Source of the DNA: an uncultured Lachnospiraceae bacterium
GTDB lineage: Bacteria; Bacillota; Clostridia; Lachnospirales; Lachnospiraceae
Reading direction: 5' to 3'
NCBI GenBank assembly: GCA_902780405.1
Contig: CACZFI010000002.1
Span: forward strand, 1-47,809
Length of the DNA: 47,809 bases
How positions within the stretch are numbered: the first letter of the stretch is position 1; every line of letters begins with the position of its first letter. The translations under genes were made by a program, and so were the position numbers. Positions 35,508 to 43,335 of this stretch are shown one piece after another. The notes under the pieces were generated by a model. That model saw nothing but the letters and a program-made list of their open reading frames with translations, searched no databases and was not told the DNA's origin.

Positions 35508-36398
35508 TCAACTGATCTCCCACTCTTTGTCGGCACATATGACGATATCCGTCCGCGTCTCCCTGATATAGCAGGGGAGCACATACAGCTTTCCGTCTGT
35601 ACGGATCGTCTTGATGTCTGTATCCATCTCCGGCGGAAGCATATCCGTCCGTATGCCATCCTCGGATAACTTCGAAGCGAACAATCCGTTGGTGACATTG
35701 ATAAATTCACAGCAGGCATCGAGACAGTCTTCATCAATCTCGGGGAACTCTTCCCTGCCGAATTTCTCGGCAATCACCTTCGTTCCCTCACCGCAGATCG
35801 CGATGCAGTAGTTTTCTTCACCCGCGAGTCTCTGCGACGCGATGAAATGTCCCGTGTAAGAAGGAACCTCCTCCAAACGCATCACCAGCACGCGATTATC
35901 GACAAAACGGTTGATATTCCGCATCATCAGCAATAGGTAATCATGCATATGTTCCGGCGTCTTACACGATCGAAGAAAGATCGGTATGATACGGTCGATG
36001 TCGGACTTTTTCATGGCGTCGATATCAAGGGCAGAAAGCTTCTCGGCTCTCTTAAAGCGATTCAGCTCATCCTGAATCTCCTCAAGCCCCATCAGTCCGC
36101 TCTCGATGATCGCCTGAACAAACATCAGGTACGAATCCTCCTGAGATGCGGCCAGTTCATCGACCTGACCCTGCGTCAGATAACCTCTCTCTATGGCGAT
36201 ATCGCCGAACTTGGCATCCCGGATCTGCTGAATCGCGTTGATCTCATCTGCCTGCTTCTGCGTGAGCAAACCCTCCTCAACAGCAAGAAGTCCGAGTTTG
36301 GTACGAAGACGTCTCGACAGGTCGACAATCGTGTCGTACTGTTCCGTCGTCAGTCTTCCGATATCCTGAAGGTATTTGCCGAAATATACTCCAAACAT
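35508..36398 (-). CDS. CheX-like protein with four MshEN-like N-terminal repeats
   Basis: A 296-residue protein. The C-terminal part (about residues 165-296) looks like the CheC/CheX phosphatase fold: FPEIDEDCLDACCEFINVTNGLFASKL contains the ExxN motif of CheX-type helices. Residues about 5-115 are four repeats of 29 residues (starting at 5, 34, 63 and 92), each a 24-residue unit plus a 5-residue spacer with LG/FG at the start, Gly at position 10 and a Gln at the end of repeats 2 and 3. This is the layout of the MshEN c-di-GMP-binding motif, although the first-position Arg of the consensus is Tyr, Lys, Lys and Met. I use ATG at 36396-36398, since AGGGAG is 8 nt upstream; the ATG at 36404 would leave 2 nt. 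It is co-transcribed with the CheY-like gene and divergent from a GGDEF-EAL gene. Confidence 0.78.
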   Translation of the reverse strand: MFGVYFGKYLQDIGRLTTEQYDTIVDLSRRLRTKLGLLAVEEGLLTQKQADEINAIQQIRDAKFGDIAIERGYLTQGQVDELAASQEDSYLMFVQAIIESGLMGLEEIQDELNRFKRAEKLSALDIDAMKKSDIDRIIPIFLRSCKTPEHMHDYLLLMMRNINRFVDNRVLVMRLEEVPSYTGHFIASQRLAGEENYCIAICGEGTKVIAEKFGREEFPEIDEDCLDACCEFINVTNGLFASKLSEDGIRTDMLPPEMDTDIKTIRTDGKLYVLPCYIRETRTDIVICADKEWEIS

Positions 36399-36432
36399 CA
36401 GCATTTCTCCCTAAAAAAAGTAAACTACGGTA

Positions 36433-36461
36433 ATTATACACAAGCGGCTGTTAAAAATCAA
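36433..36461 (-). promoter_or_regulatory. Promoter of the cheX-like/cheY-like unit
   Basis: Minus-strand TTGATT (36456-36461), a 17-nt spacer and TATAAT (36433-36438), about 34 nt upstream of the start codon. The -35 elements of the two divergent promoters lie within 18 bp of each other. Confidence 0.75.
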
Positions 36462-36479
36462 CTTTAAGACATTTTTTAA

Positions 36480-36508
36480 TTGAATAATTTGTGTCAGTTT
36501 TATATAAT
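36480..36508 (+). promoter_or_regulatory. Promoter of the GGDEF-EAL gene
   Basis: TTGAAT (36480-36485), a 17-nt spacer and TATAAT (36503-36508), leader about 38 nt. Confidence 0.75.
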
Positions 36509-36552
36509 ATTTTTCGTAGGAATTTCATCAAACCGAATCGAGGAATGTGGCT

Positions 36553-38976
36553 ATGTCAATCAAAAAATCACTTCGTATTTCCATCTTGCTCGCAGCAACG
36601 GTTCCGCTCGTATTGCTGACGATTCTTGCATATACGATTTCCTATTTCAAATACGTCGAACTAGCGAAGAATACAGCGACCAATCTGGCGTCCGATTACG
36701 CAGACGGGTTTGAAACACAGCTGAACGGACAGATTGCCGAGATCGAAGGTCTCTCTCACGCGAGCAGCATCCAGAATCTCGCCTTGGAGAGTTACAACGG
36801 CGTTGCGTCCGGCATCGGCTCCGCTTACTACGGACCCGCCATGCAGCTTCTTTCCGATACAAGCGGCTATACCAACAACAACATATCCTACTACGTCTAC
36901 GATATCAACGGCTACTTTATCGCAAGTTCAAGCGATGATGCTCCCGCCGACTGGGAAGAATATATGGACACACCTGTATCCGGCATCATCAAGACCAGGA
37001 TCCTGAAGTCCTCCAATATCAACCAGAACCACGGAAGTATCGATGTCGTAACACCCATCATCGTAAAAGACAAGATCATCGGTCTCGTACGTGCCAACAT
37101 CTCCTCCGCCTACTTCGGTGATTTCATCCCGACAGACGGCGCAGGCTTTGTGATGACGGAGGACGACACCTACCTATTCTCTTCCGCCGGTTTTTCAAAC
37201 GATCCCGATTTGGAGAGTCAGGCAAAGCAGATCCTTGAATCCGACAAGACTTCCGGATACCTTGAGAAAAAGCATAATTCGGTCAAGGATATCTATGGAT
37301 ATTCAAAGATCGATCAGTTTGGCTGGCTCTACCTCTACCTGCAGGACGGCACGCGCTACGAGAAGATCCTCGCAACGCTTCCCCGTACACTGATCGTTAC
37401 GCTGATCGTGATCACGGTCCTTGCATTTATCATCAGCAACCTGCTTGCGAAACGATTCACCGAGCCCATCATCACCTTGAAGGACACCATGACGGAGTCC
37501 TCACGCGGCAACCTGGATCTTCGTTCCGATATCCGCACCAACAACGAGCTCGGAGAACTGTCCGACATGTTCAACAACATGATGGACATCATTTCCAACA
37601 ACTACAAAGAACTGTCCTCTTCCAAGCTTGCCATCGAAGAAAAGCAGAAGGAACTGGAAGAAAACTATATCAAGATCGAACAGCTTGCATATCACGATGG
37701 TCTGACGGGACTCTACAACCGTGTCGCCTTCATGAAGTACTCCTACGAGCGCTTCCACGACAATGACACCATTTTCCTGAATCACGCCATCCTCTTTATC
37801 GATCTCGATAACTTCAAGACCGTCAACGATACCTTAGGACATGATTACGGAGACCTTCTCCTTCAGAACGTCTCCAATCAGTTAACCGCAAGTATCAACG
37901 AGACTGACATTCTCTCACGAACCGGCGGTGACGAGTTCCTCATTATGACCAGTGACTTCGAGTCCAAGGAAGAGCTTGCAACCTTCGCCGAGTCTTTAGT
38001 TGAGATCGTAAGACAGCCCTTCGACTTAAAGGGTGAGACCGCTTCGGTATCCATGTCCGTCGGTATCGCCATCTTCCCTCAGGACGGTCTGACGATCACC
38101 GAGTTGATCAAGAACGCCGACATCGCCATGTACAACGCCAAGAACTCCGGTAAGAACTCTTACCGTTTCTTCGACAGTTCCATGGAGGAGGATGTTACCA
38201 GAAAGAGCGAAATCGCCGAGGTACTCTCCCATGTCATCGAGAACAATGAAATCTATCTTGAGTATCAGCCTCAGGTGAATGTCCGCACCGGACAGATCAC
38301 GGGCTACGAGGCACTGATGCGTGTGAAGTCCGACAGCTACGGCCCCATCTCTCCCGGAGAGTTCATCCCCATCGCAGAGGATACGGGTATCATCAGCCAG
38401 CTCGGCGAGTGGGCGTTGATCGAGGCCTGCCACTTCAACCGCGAGCTTGTGACCGGCGGCTACGGCCGGCTCAATGTATCCGTCAACATCTCCGCAACGC
38501 AGTTTAAGAACGGCAAGTTCCTGCAGCAACTTTCGGAACTTCCGGATATCACCGGCATTGACCTCTCTCTCCTGGAGATTGAGATCAACGCCAATACACT
38601 TGACGAGAACTTCGAAGCAAATGTAGCGCTGCTCGAAGAGATCAAACGCCTCGGCTGCAAGATCGCTTTGGACGACTTCGGTACAGGCTACGCTTCCTTC
38701 AACTACCTGACCAAGGTTCCGATGGATACACTAAAGATCGACAAGTCCTTCATCGACGGCATCAACAAGTCCGAGAAGAACAAGTACATCGCTGATTCCA
38801 TCATCACACTTGCACACAAGATGAACATCAACGTAGTCGCCGAGGGTGTGGAGGATACCACACAGCTTCAGGTCCTTCAGACCCAGCTGTGCGATACCCT
38901 GCAGGGATATATCTTCTCCGAGCCCCTCGACTCCAAGCGCTTCATCGAGCTTTTAAGTAAAAATAAACACTTATGA
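36553..38976 (+). CDS. Membrane GGDEF-EAL protein with dCache-like sensor
   Basis: An 807-residue c-di-GMP enzyme. It has TM1 at about residues 8-30, an extracellular Cache-type sensor to about 275 (YVYDINGYFIASSSDD; VTPIIVKDKIIGLVRANIS), TM2 about 277-297 and HAMP about 298-350 (FTEPIITLKDTM...NELGELSDMFN), followed by a coiled coil. The GGDEF domain has an intact GGDEF (458-462) but no obvious RxxD inhibitory site upstream. The EAL domain has EALMR (586-590), NVSVNIS, DDFGTGYASFNYL, IDKSFID, AEGVED and the distal Gln (LQGYIFSEP). The usual EITES reads EINAN, so the Thr-Glu-Ser is lost while the first Glu remains. ATG at 36553 follows GAGGA by 8 nt. Both activities look possible. The stop lies inside the adhesin gene end. 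Confidence 0.93.
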   Translation: MSIKKSLRISILLAATVPLVLLTILAYTISYFKYVELAKNTATNLASDYADGFETQLNGQIAEIEGLSHASSIQNLALESYNGVASGIGSAYYGPAMQLLSDTSGYTNNNISYYVYDINGYFIASSSDDAPADWEEYMDTPVSGIIKTRILKSSNINQNHGSIDVVTPIIVKDKIIGLVRANISSAYFGDFIPTDGAGFVMTEDDTYLFSSAGFSNDPDLESQAKQILESDKTSGYLEKKHNSVKDIYGYSKIDQFGWLYLYLQDGTRYEKILATLPRTLIVTLIVITVLAFIISNLLAKRFTEPIITLKDTMTESSRGNLDLRSDIRTNNELGELSDMFNNMMDIISNNYKELSSSKLAIEEKQKELEENYIKIEQLAYHDGLTGLYNRVAFMKYSYERFHDNDTIFLNHAILFIDLDNFKTVNDTLGHDYGDLLLQNVSNQLTASINETDILSRTGGDEFLIMTSDFESKEELATFAESLVEIVRQPFDLKGETASVSMSVGIAIFPQDGLTITELIKNADIAMYNAKNSGKNSYRFFDSSMEEDVTRKSEIAEVLSHVIENNEIYLEYQPQVNVRTGQITGYEALMRVKSDSYGPISPGEFIPIAEDTGIISQLGEWALIEACHFNRELVTGGYGRLNVSVNISATQFKNGKFLQQLSELPDITGIDLSLLEIEINANTLDENFEANVALLEEIKRLGCKIALDDFGTGYASFNYLTKVPMDTLKIDKSFIDGINKSEKNKYIADSIITLAHKMNINVVAEGVEDTTQLQVLQTQLCDTLQGYIFSEPLDSKRFIELLSKNKHL

Positions 38977-41900
38977 TCACGATCGCCGTTGCGGCAAGCA
39001 GCGCGATCATCACAATCAGTTTTAGGTGAAAAGCATCTCCGGTAGCAACCGCAGGTGCTTTTTCTTTTTCTCCTCTCGCACCCAGCACCACGCCTGCTTT
39101 TGCATTCTTCACCTCAAGGTGATAGACGGCGCTCTCTCCCGGAGAAAGCGGTACATCAAAACGTTCGGCCGTGAGTCTGTATCCCTGTGGTGCGGTAAGT
39201 TCCCTGACTTCATAAGCACCGGGAAGCAGATACAGACTTACACTCCCAAGTCCTCCTTCCCCGCTTACAAACTTCTCGATCAGGCTGTCCTTCGGAATCA
39301 CCAGAACGCCTTCCCTGTTACGTATATCCTCCTTTGCAAAGAGTCCGAAGACAGCGCCCGAAAGAACCGTCTTACCGCTTTGATCGGTCTTCTTTACAAC
39401 AACATCCTCCCGCACTCTCTCATTTGTAACATCCGCGCCCGCGATCACAACCGACGTGTACTGATCGATATAGGGAAGCGCGATCTCCTTCTCGTATCCG
39501 CCCGCAAGATGCTCTCCGTCCGACGAGATTTCTCTTAAGACATAGATCCCGAGCGGAAGACCGTCAAAGCAGGCAATTCCTCCGTCATCCGTAAGTTCCC
39601 TGGCGACTTCCTCGCCTTTTCGATATCTCGGGACTCGTCCGCCGTCATAGAGATCTTCTCCCGCGTACAGGGCAAAGGTAACATCGGCAAGCGACTGTTC
39701 TTCATAACGAAGATCCATTCCCTCGCTTCTTCCCGACGCATATCTCGTCCTTGCTTCGGCGAGCACCTCTCCCTTCTTGTTCACGGTGATTCTTCCTACA
39801 GGGACGTCATCGCGCATAATGATCTTATAAGCACCGGTTGCATCTTTCCCAAGACCGGAAAGTTTGAACTCCTTCTTCTTTGTGATCAGATAACCGTATG
39901 GTGCATGCGTCTCGGTCAGCGTATATGTCACACCGCTGCACAGACCTCTCACCTCATGCGGACCTGTCTCCGAAGTCCATCTGTCTATCTCGCGCCCGAA
40001 GCTGTCCGTAAGTATCATCTCTGCCCCTTCGATGGGAAGATTGTTTCTGGCATCCACCTTATACACGGAAAGTCTGGTTCTTTGATTGCTCAGATTCACC
40101 CGGCAGACCGGCCGTGCCTCTTTATGATCGCCCGCAGTTATCTCCACGGTCACAGGTTCTTCCATCCGCTCGTATCCGGGCTTTGTTTTTGTCTCATACA
40201 GGGTGTACCTTCCGATGGGAAGCATCTCGAATTTCAAAGTTCCGCCCTTTGACAGCTTTCCGCTGCCCACCTTTTCGCCTTCGGCATAAAGCCTCGTCCC
40301 GTTTTGAATGATGTCACAAGCGGCACGAAGTTCAAACTCCGCAAAGCTGTCTGTCGCCGCATCCGTGGGTGAAGCGACACTTGCATCAAGGGGTGTGGCC
40401 ATCGTTGCATCTGTAGGCGTTGCATATACGGCTCCGGCTTCAAATGTCTTGGTCAGTTCGATACTTCCGTAGATCCTGTCATTCGGAAAACGCACCTCTG
40501 CGTACGCATGCCCGTCATGCTCCGGAAGCACCGTCTGCGATGTGACAGAAAATCGGATGCGATCTTTTGCTATGGCATACTCCGAATCCTCCGGAACTGC
40601 GACCTCCTCGATTTCGTATATGCCGGCGGGAAGCTCCTCCGGAAGCGTGAGCACACCTTCTCCGTCCGTGTAAAACACTTCCACCGTCTCCCGCTTCGGA
40701 TAGACCACCTGCTGCTTCACATACGCCTTTTGCTGCACATCGAAGATCCTGTATCCGTAACCGGGCTCCAAAACCCGCTCCCCGCTCTCACTGTCCGTCT
40801 TATAAAGCCGAAGTCTCGCTCTTACCTCCTTATCGGAGAGCATGCGGAGTTTCTGGGGCGTACGGCTGTCTGCATCAACAGTCACTGTAAAATCAAGTAC
40901 GGGAAGCATACCCTGCGGCACGGTTGTCTCACGCACCAGATAGGTTCCGTAAGGAAGTTCTCTTGAAAGCGCATACCCGTTTGCATCCGTAAAAAGTTCC
41001 GTACCACCTGCCGCAGTAAGCGCTACGGGACAGGCGCCTTCCGTCAGGTAGTTTCCGTCCGCATCTTCTGTAAGGTCCGATACAAGCCACGCTGTAAACC
41101 CTGCACCCGCAAGTGGCTTTTGTTCCTCGCCCTCTCTGCCCTTAAACTTATAAAGCGCAAAGGGTGCCTTCACAGGTTTCTCGGTCAGCCGAATCGCCCG
41201 CTTTACTTCGCTTACGGCAGCGGAAGTGACACTGCAGTCAACAATGTGTTTTTCCGTATCTGCCAGATACCCCTTCGGTGCCTTCGTCTCTTTCAGGTAA
41301 TATCTGCCCGGATAAAGACCTGCAGCGGTTGCCGTGCCGTCATCACCAATGGTCAGGCTTTTCACCAATGCATCCTTTTTAAACAACAGGCTCCCTTTCG
41401 CATCCGGCGACTTGATATCCTCATCCGCATAAAGCCCGTAGACAGCTCCCGCAAGTTCCGCATCTCCCTGTGGAACCGCCTTTCCCGTCTCGGCATCCAC
41501 CTTGGTAACGGAGACCGTAACCGGAACCCTTCGGTTCGCCGCCGTAAAGCCGGATGACGTTCCGGGTCTTACCTCAAGACGGTGTACCGCAGCATCCGTA
41601 ATATATCCGGCCTTTGCGGATATCTCCTTCACGTAGTATACACCCGGCACGAGATTTCCAAGTGACGCATGTCCGCTTGTATCCGTCGTCATCTCTCCCG
41701 CCTTATCCGTACAGGACGTGTTTCGATAAACTCCGAAGACGGTTCCGTCGATCGGATTCTTTGATTCCGCATCCTGCTTATAAACCCCGGCGCTTCCTTT
41801 TGCAAAGCTTCCTTCTGCACGCACTTCCATCTGTTCCTCTCTCGCCGAGGACATCATGTCCTGATAGTAGGTGTGGCCGAGAATCCGCGCCGAACCAAAT

Positions 41901-42799
41901 ACGGTGACATCCGCTGTCGCAGAAAGCGCAACAGACAATTTGTAATTGGCCTCCGTCATCGGGATATCGATCGCCACATAGCGTTCAAATGCAGATGTAT
42001 AAACCGTATCTTTGATGCTTGCACCGCTTACGTAACCGCTTCCCGTAAGGAGGCGCACGGAGTGAACCGCACAGTTAAACGACGTGATCCTTGCATACGC
42101 CCGCATGATCCCGTCTCTTTCGTAAGACGGAACAATCCCGGAGGTCTCCTCATATCCGCTCTCGGTCTTCTTCACCCAGGCGATATCGATCCGGTTTTCA
42201 CATGCGGTTCCGTCCTTCAGCCTCATCGCTACGGAAAGGAGATCCTTTCCGCTCGCATTCGATACATTTTCCATCTCGTAGACATTGCCCTCCGTACCCG
42301 GCACATCCGCGACCGCAAGTTCGCGCATCCTGCTGTGAATCGCAAAGGAGGTCGCAGCCTGTGCCTCTGCCTGTGTCATCGGCAGGAAGGAATCTCTGAT
42401 GATGAGGCCGGATGCATACTGCGGACTCGCAGCAGTACCTCCGACGATCACCGTCTTGTACTGGTTGGGATATCCCTTGTCGGCAATGCCTCGAAGGATC
42501 CGTACCACATCGGGATTGGCACTCGCTCTCGCCGTATTCTCCGTGTATCCGGTCACCGTACCGTCCCCCGGTCCGGGTGCCGAGCACTGAATACAGTAGA
42601 TGGCCCTGCCCTCCGTGTCTTTGTAAAACTCATGGGTTGCTTCAAAATAAGAACCGCTTCCCGTAAAGAAGCTTTTGATCTCTCCCTGCGTCTTTGTTAC
42701 GCCGTACTCCGCCGCCGCAACATGCCCGGTAAAAAGCATCGCAAGGAAAGCAAAAAGAACAAGCGGGATTGCCGCTCGCAAGATATGTGATTTTGGCAT
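38942..42799 (-). CDS. CnaB-repeat surface adhesin with degenerate thioester domain
   Basis: A 1285-residue surface protein. A signal peptide spans residues 1-30 (AIPLVLFAFLAMLFTGHVAAA). The N-terminal domain (about 32-310) resembles a thioester adhesion domain: YCIQC with Cys at about 69, and AATSFAIHS where families have ATQxAIW, so the reactive Gln is Ser (about 151) and Trp is His. About eight CnaB/SpaA-type domains follow (about 315-1235), recognised by VYKVDA/VTKVDAETG starts and YYLKETKAPKGY-type ends. An ATPTDA-rich linker lies near 789-815. The end is APAVATGD, one membrane span and the short basic tail KAR, a non-LPXTG sorting-type end. ATG at 42797-42799 has GGAGG at 5 nt. It overlaps the GGDEF-EAL gene end by 35 bp tail to tail. 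No sortase gene lies in the window. Confidence 0.88.
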   Translation of the reverse strand: MPKSHILRAAIPLVLFAFLAMLFTGHVAAAEYGVTKTQGEIKSFFTGSGSYFEATHEFYKDTEGRAIYCIQCSAPGPGDGTVTGYTENTARASANPDVVRILRGIADKGYPNQYKTVIVGGTAASPQYASGLIIRDSFLPMTQAEAQAATSFAIHSRMRELAVADVPGTEGNVYEMENVSNASGKDLLSVAMRLKDGTACENRIDIAWVKKTESGYEETSGIVPSYERDGIMRAYARITSFNCAVHSVRLLTGSGYVSGASIKDTVYTSAFERYVAIDIPMTEANYKLSVALSATADVTVFGSARILGHTYYQDMMSSAREEQMEVRAEGSFAKGSAGVYKQDAESKNPIDGTVFGVYRNTSCTDKAGEMTTDTSGHASLGNLVPGVYYVKEISAKAGYITDAAVHRLEVRPGTSSGFTAANRRVPVTVSVTKVDAETGKAVPQGDAELAGAVYGLYADEDIKSPDAKGSLLFKKDALVKSLTIGDDGTATAAGLYPGRYYLKETKAPKGYLADTEKHIVDCSVTSAAVSEVKRAIRLTEKPVKAPFALYKFKGREGEEQKPLAGAGFTAWLVSDLTEDADGNYLTEGACPVALTAAGGTELFTDANGYALSRELPYGTYLVRETTVPQGMLPVLDFTVTVDADSRTPQKLRMLSDKEVRARLRLYKTDSESGERVLEPGYGYRIFDVQQKAYVKQQVVYPKRETVEVFYTDGEGVLTLPEELPAGIYEIEEVAVPEDSEYAIAKDRIRFSVTSQTVLPEHDGHAYAEVRFPNDRIYGSIELTKTFEAGAVYATPTDATMATPLDASVASPTDAATDSFAEFELRAACDIIQNGTRLYAEGEKVGSGKLSKGGTLKFEMLPIGRYTLYETKTKPGYERMEEPVTVEITAGDHKEARPVCRVNLSNQRTRLSVYKVDARNNLPIEGAEMILTDSFGREIDRWTSETGPHEVRGLCSGVTYTLTETHAPYGYLITKKKEFKLSGLGKDATGAYKIIMRDDVPVGRITVNKKGEVLAEARTRYASGRSEGMDLRYEEQSLADVTFALYAGEDLYDGGRVPRYRKGEEVARELTDDGGIACFDGLPLGIYVLREISSDGEHLAGGYEKEIALPYIDQYTSVVIAGADVTNERVREDVVVKKTDQSGKTVLSGAVFGLFAKEDIRNREGVLVIPKDSLIEKFVSGEGGLGSVSLYLLPGAYEVRELTAPQGYRLTAERFDVPLSPGESAVYHLEVKNAKAGVVLGARGEKEKAPAVATGDAFHLKLIVMIALLAATAIVIISVYFYLKAR

Positions 42800-42880
42800 A
42801 GTCTCCTCCATGGCTGCACTATGCCGAAGCTATTGTCTGTGGGAATGTGGTGCTTTGAAAATGTTGATTAGAGTGAGATA

Positions 42881-42909
42881 AAGATAGCACGGGGACGCCG
42901 GCGTGTCAA
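42881..42909 (-). promoter_or_regulatory. Promoter of the adhesin gene
   Basis: Minus-strand TTGACA (42904-42909), a 17-nt GC-rich spacer and TATCTT (42881-42886). Leader of about 75 nt. The structured repeat copy 1 begins 22 bp upstream of the -35. Confidence 0.78.
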
Positions 42910-42930
42910 GATGCAATTGTTTTTCGAAAC

Positions 42931-43068
42931 GCATCTCAGGGCATACGCTTGCCTCAGGGGACGCTCTCGCTTCGATCTCACACGCAGCGGCTCTAAACTC
43001 GTACTTCGTACTCGTTAAGTGCCGGCGTGTTCGGCGACCCCCTTCAACAAGCATATGCCCTGAGATGC
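42931..43068 (+). repeat. Structured 138-bp element, copy 1
   Basis: The element folds as one long imperfect hairpin. The outer arms at 42931-42951 and 43048-43068 are complementary at 20 of 21 positions (GCATCTCAGGGCAT...). Inside come CTTGCCTCAGGGGA, CGCTTCG, a CACGC/GCGTG stem, a CTAAAC/GTTAAG stem and CGACCCC. The core is conserved with copy 2 (43152-43288, opposite orientation), while the outer arm differs in sequence but keeps pairing. No open reading frame fits it. It could be an RNA gene, a 3' or 5' leader structure or a palindromic mobile element. Confidence 0.8.
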
Positions 43069-43151
43069 TGTGTACACAAAAAAGACCGATACATTTTTTC
43101 AGTAGATCAGCAAATACATAGGACCCGTACCACCATGCAAACCAAACATAA
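43069..43151. other. Spacer between the two structured elements
   Basis: 83 bp that is not part of either element. It has a TGTGTACACA palindrome (43069-43078) and A/T runs. I see no gene, promoter or terminator I could support here. Confidence 0.4.
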
Positions 43152-43288
43152 AGCTCTGACGTTATATGCTTGCCGAACGGGGTCGCTTATCACGCCGGCG
43201 CTTAGCGAGGTTCTTTCGAGCTTAGCGTCCGCTGCGTGATAACCGAAGCGCGAGCATCCCCTGAGGCAAGTGTATAACGGTCAGAGCT
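43152..43288 (-). repeat. Structured 137-bp element, copy 2
   Basis: This is the inverted relative of copy 1. On the minus strand the core reads CTTGCCTCAGGGGATGCTC, then CGCTTCGG, ATCACGCAGCGG, CTAAGC, GCTAAG, GGCGTGAT and GCGACCCC, followed by CAAGCATAT as in copy 1. The outer arms pair with each other (AGCTCTGAC...GTCAGAGCT, 43152-43160 with 43280-43288) but have a different sequence from copy 1. It ends 48 bp before the HD gene stop and may also end that transcript, as no other terminator is visible. Confidence 0.8.
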
Positions 43289-43335
43289 GTATATTACGAC
43301 TATGTATTCCATAATATTCTGTATAAAACTGCATC

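Noticed and set aside
36553..38976. A loss-of-function EAL domain because EITES reads EINAN
   Set aside because: The first Glu of this motif and all other expected catalytic residues (EAL, DDFG, Lys, AEGVE, distal Gln) remain, so inactivity cannot be claimed.
39026..42880. Plus-strand open frames opposite the adhesin
   Set aside because: They are shadows of the CnaB repeats, with Arg/Cys-rich nonsense composition and no ribosome-binding sites.
43027..43239. A 70-residue plus-strand frame across the structured elements
   Set aside because: It runs through both inverted copies, lacks a ribosome-binding site and would not be conserved between the copies.
42931..43288. A CRISPR array
   Set aside because: There are two inverted 138-bp copies, not short direct repeats with unique spacers, and no cas genes are present.
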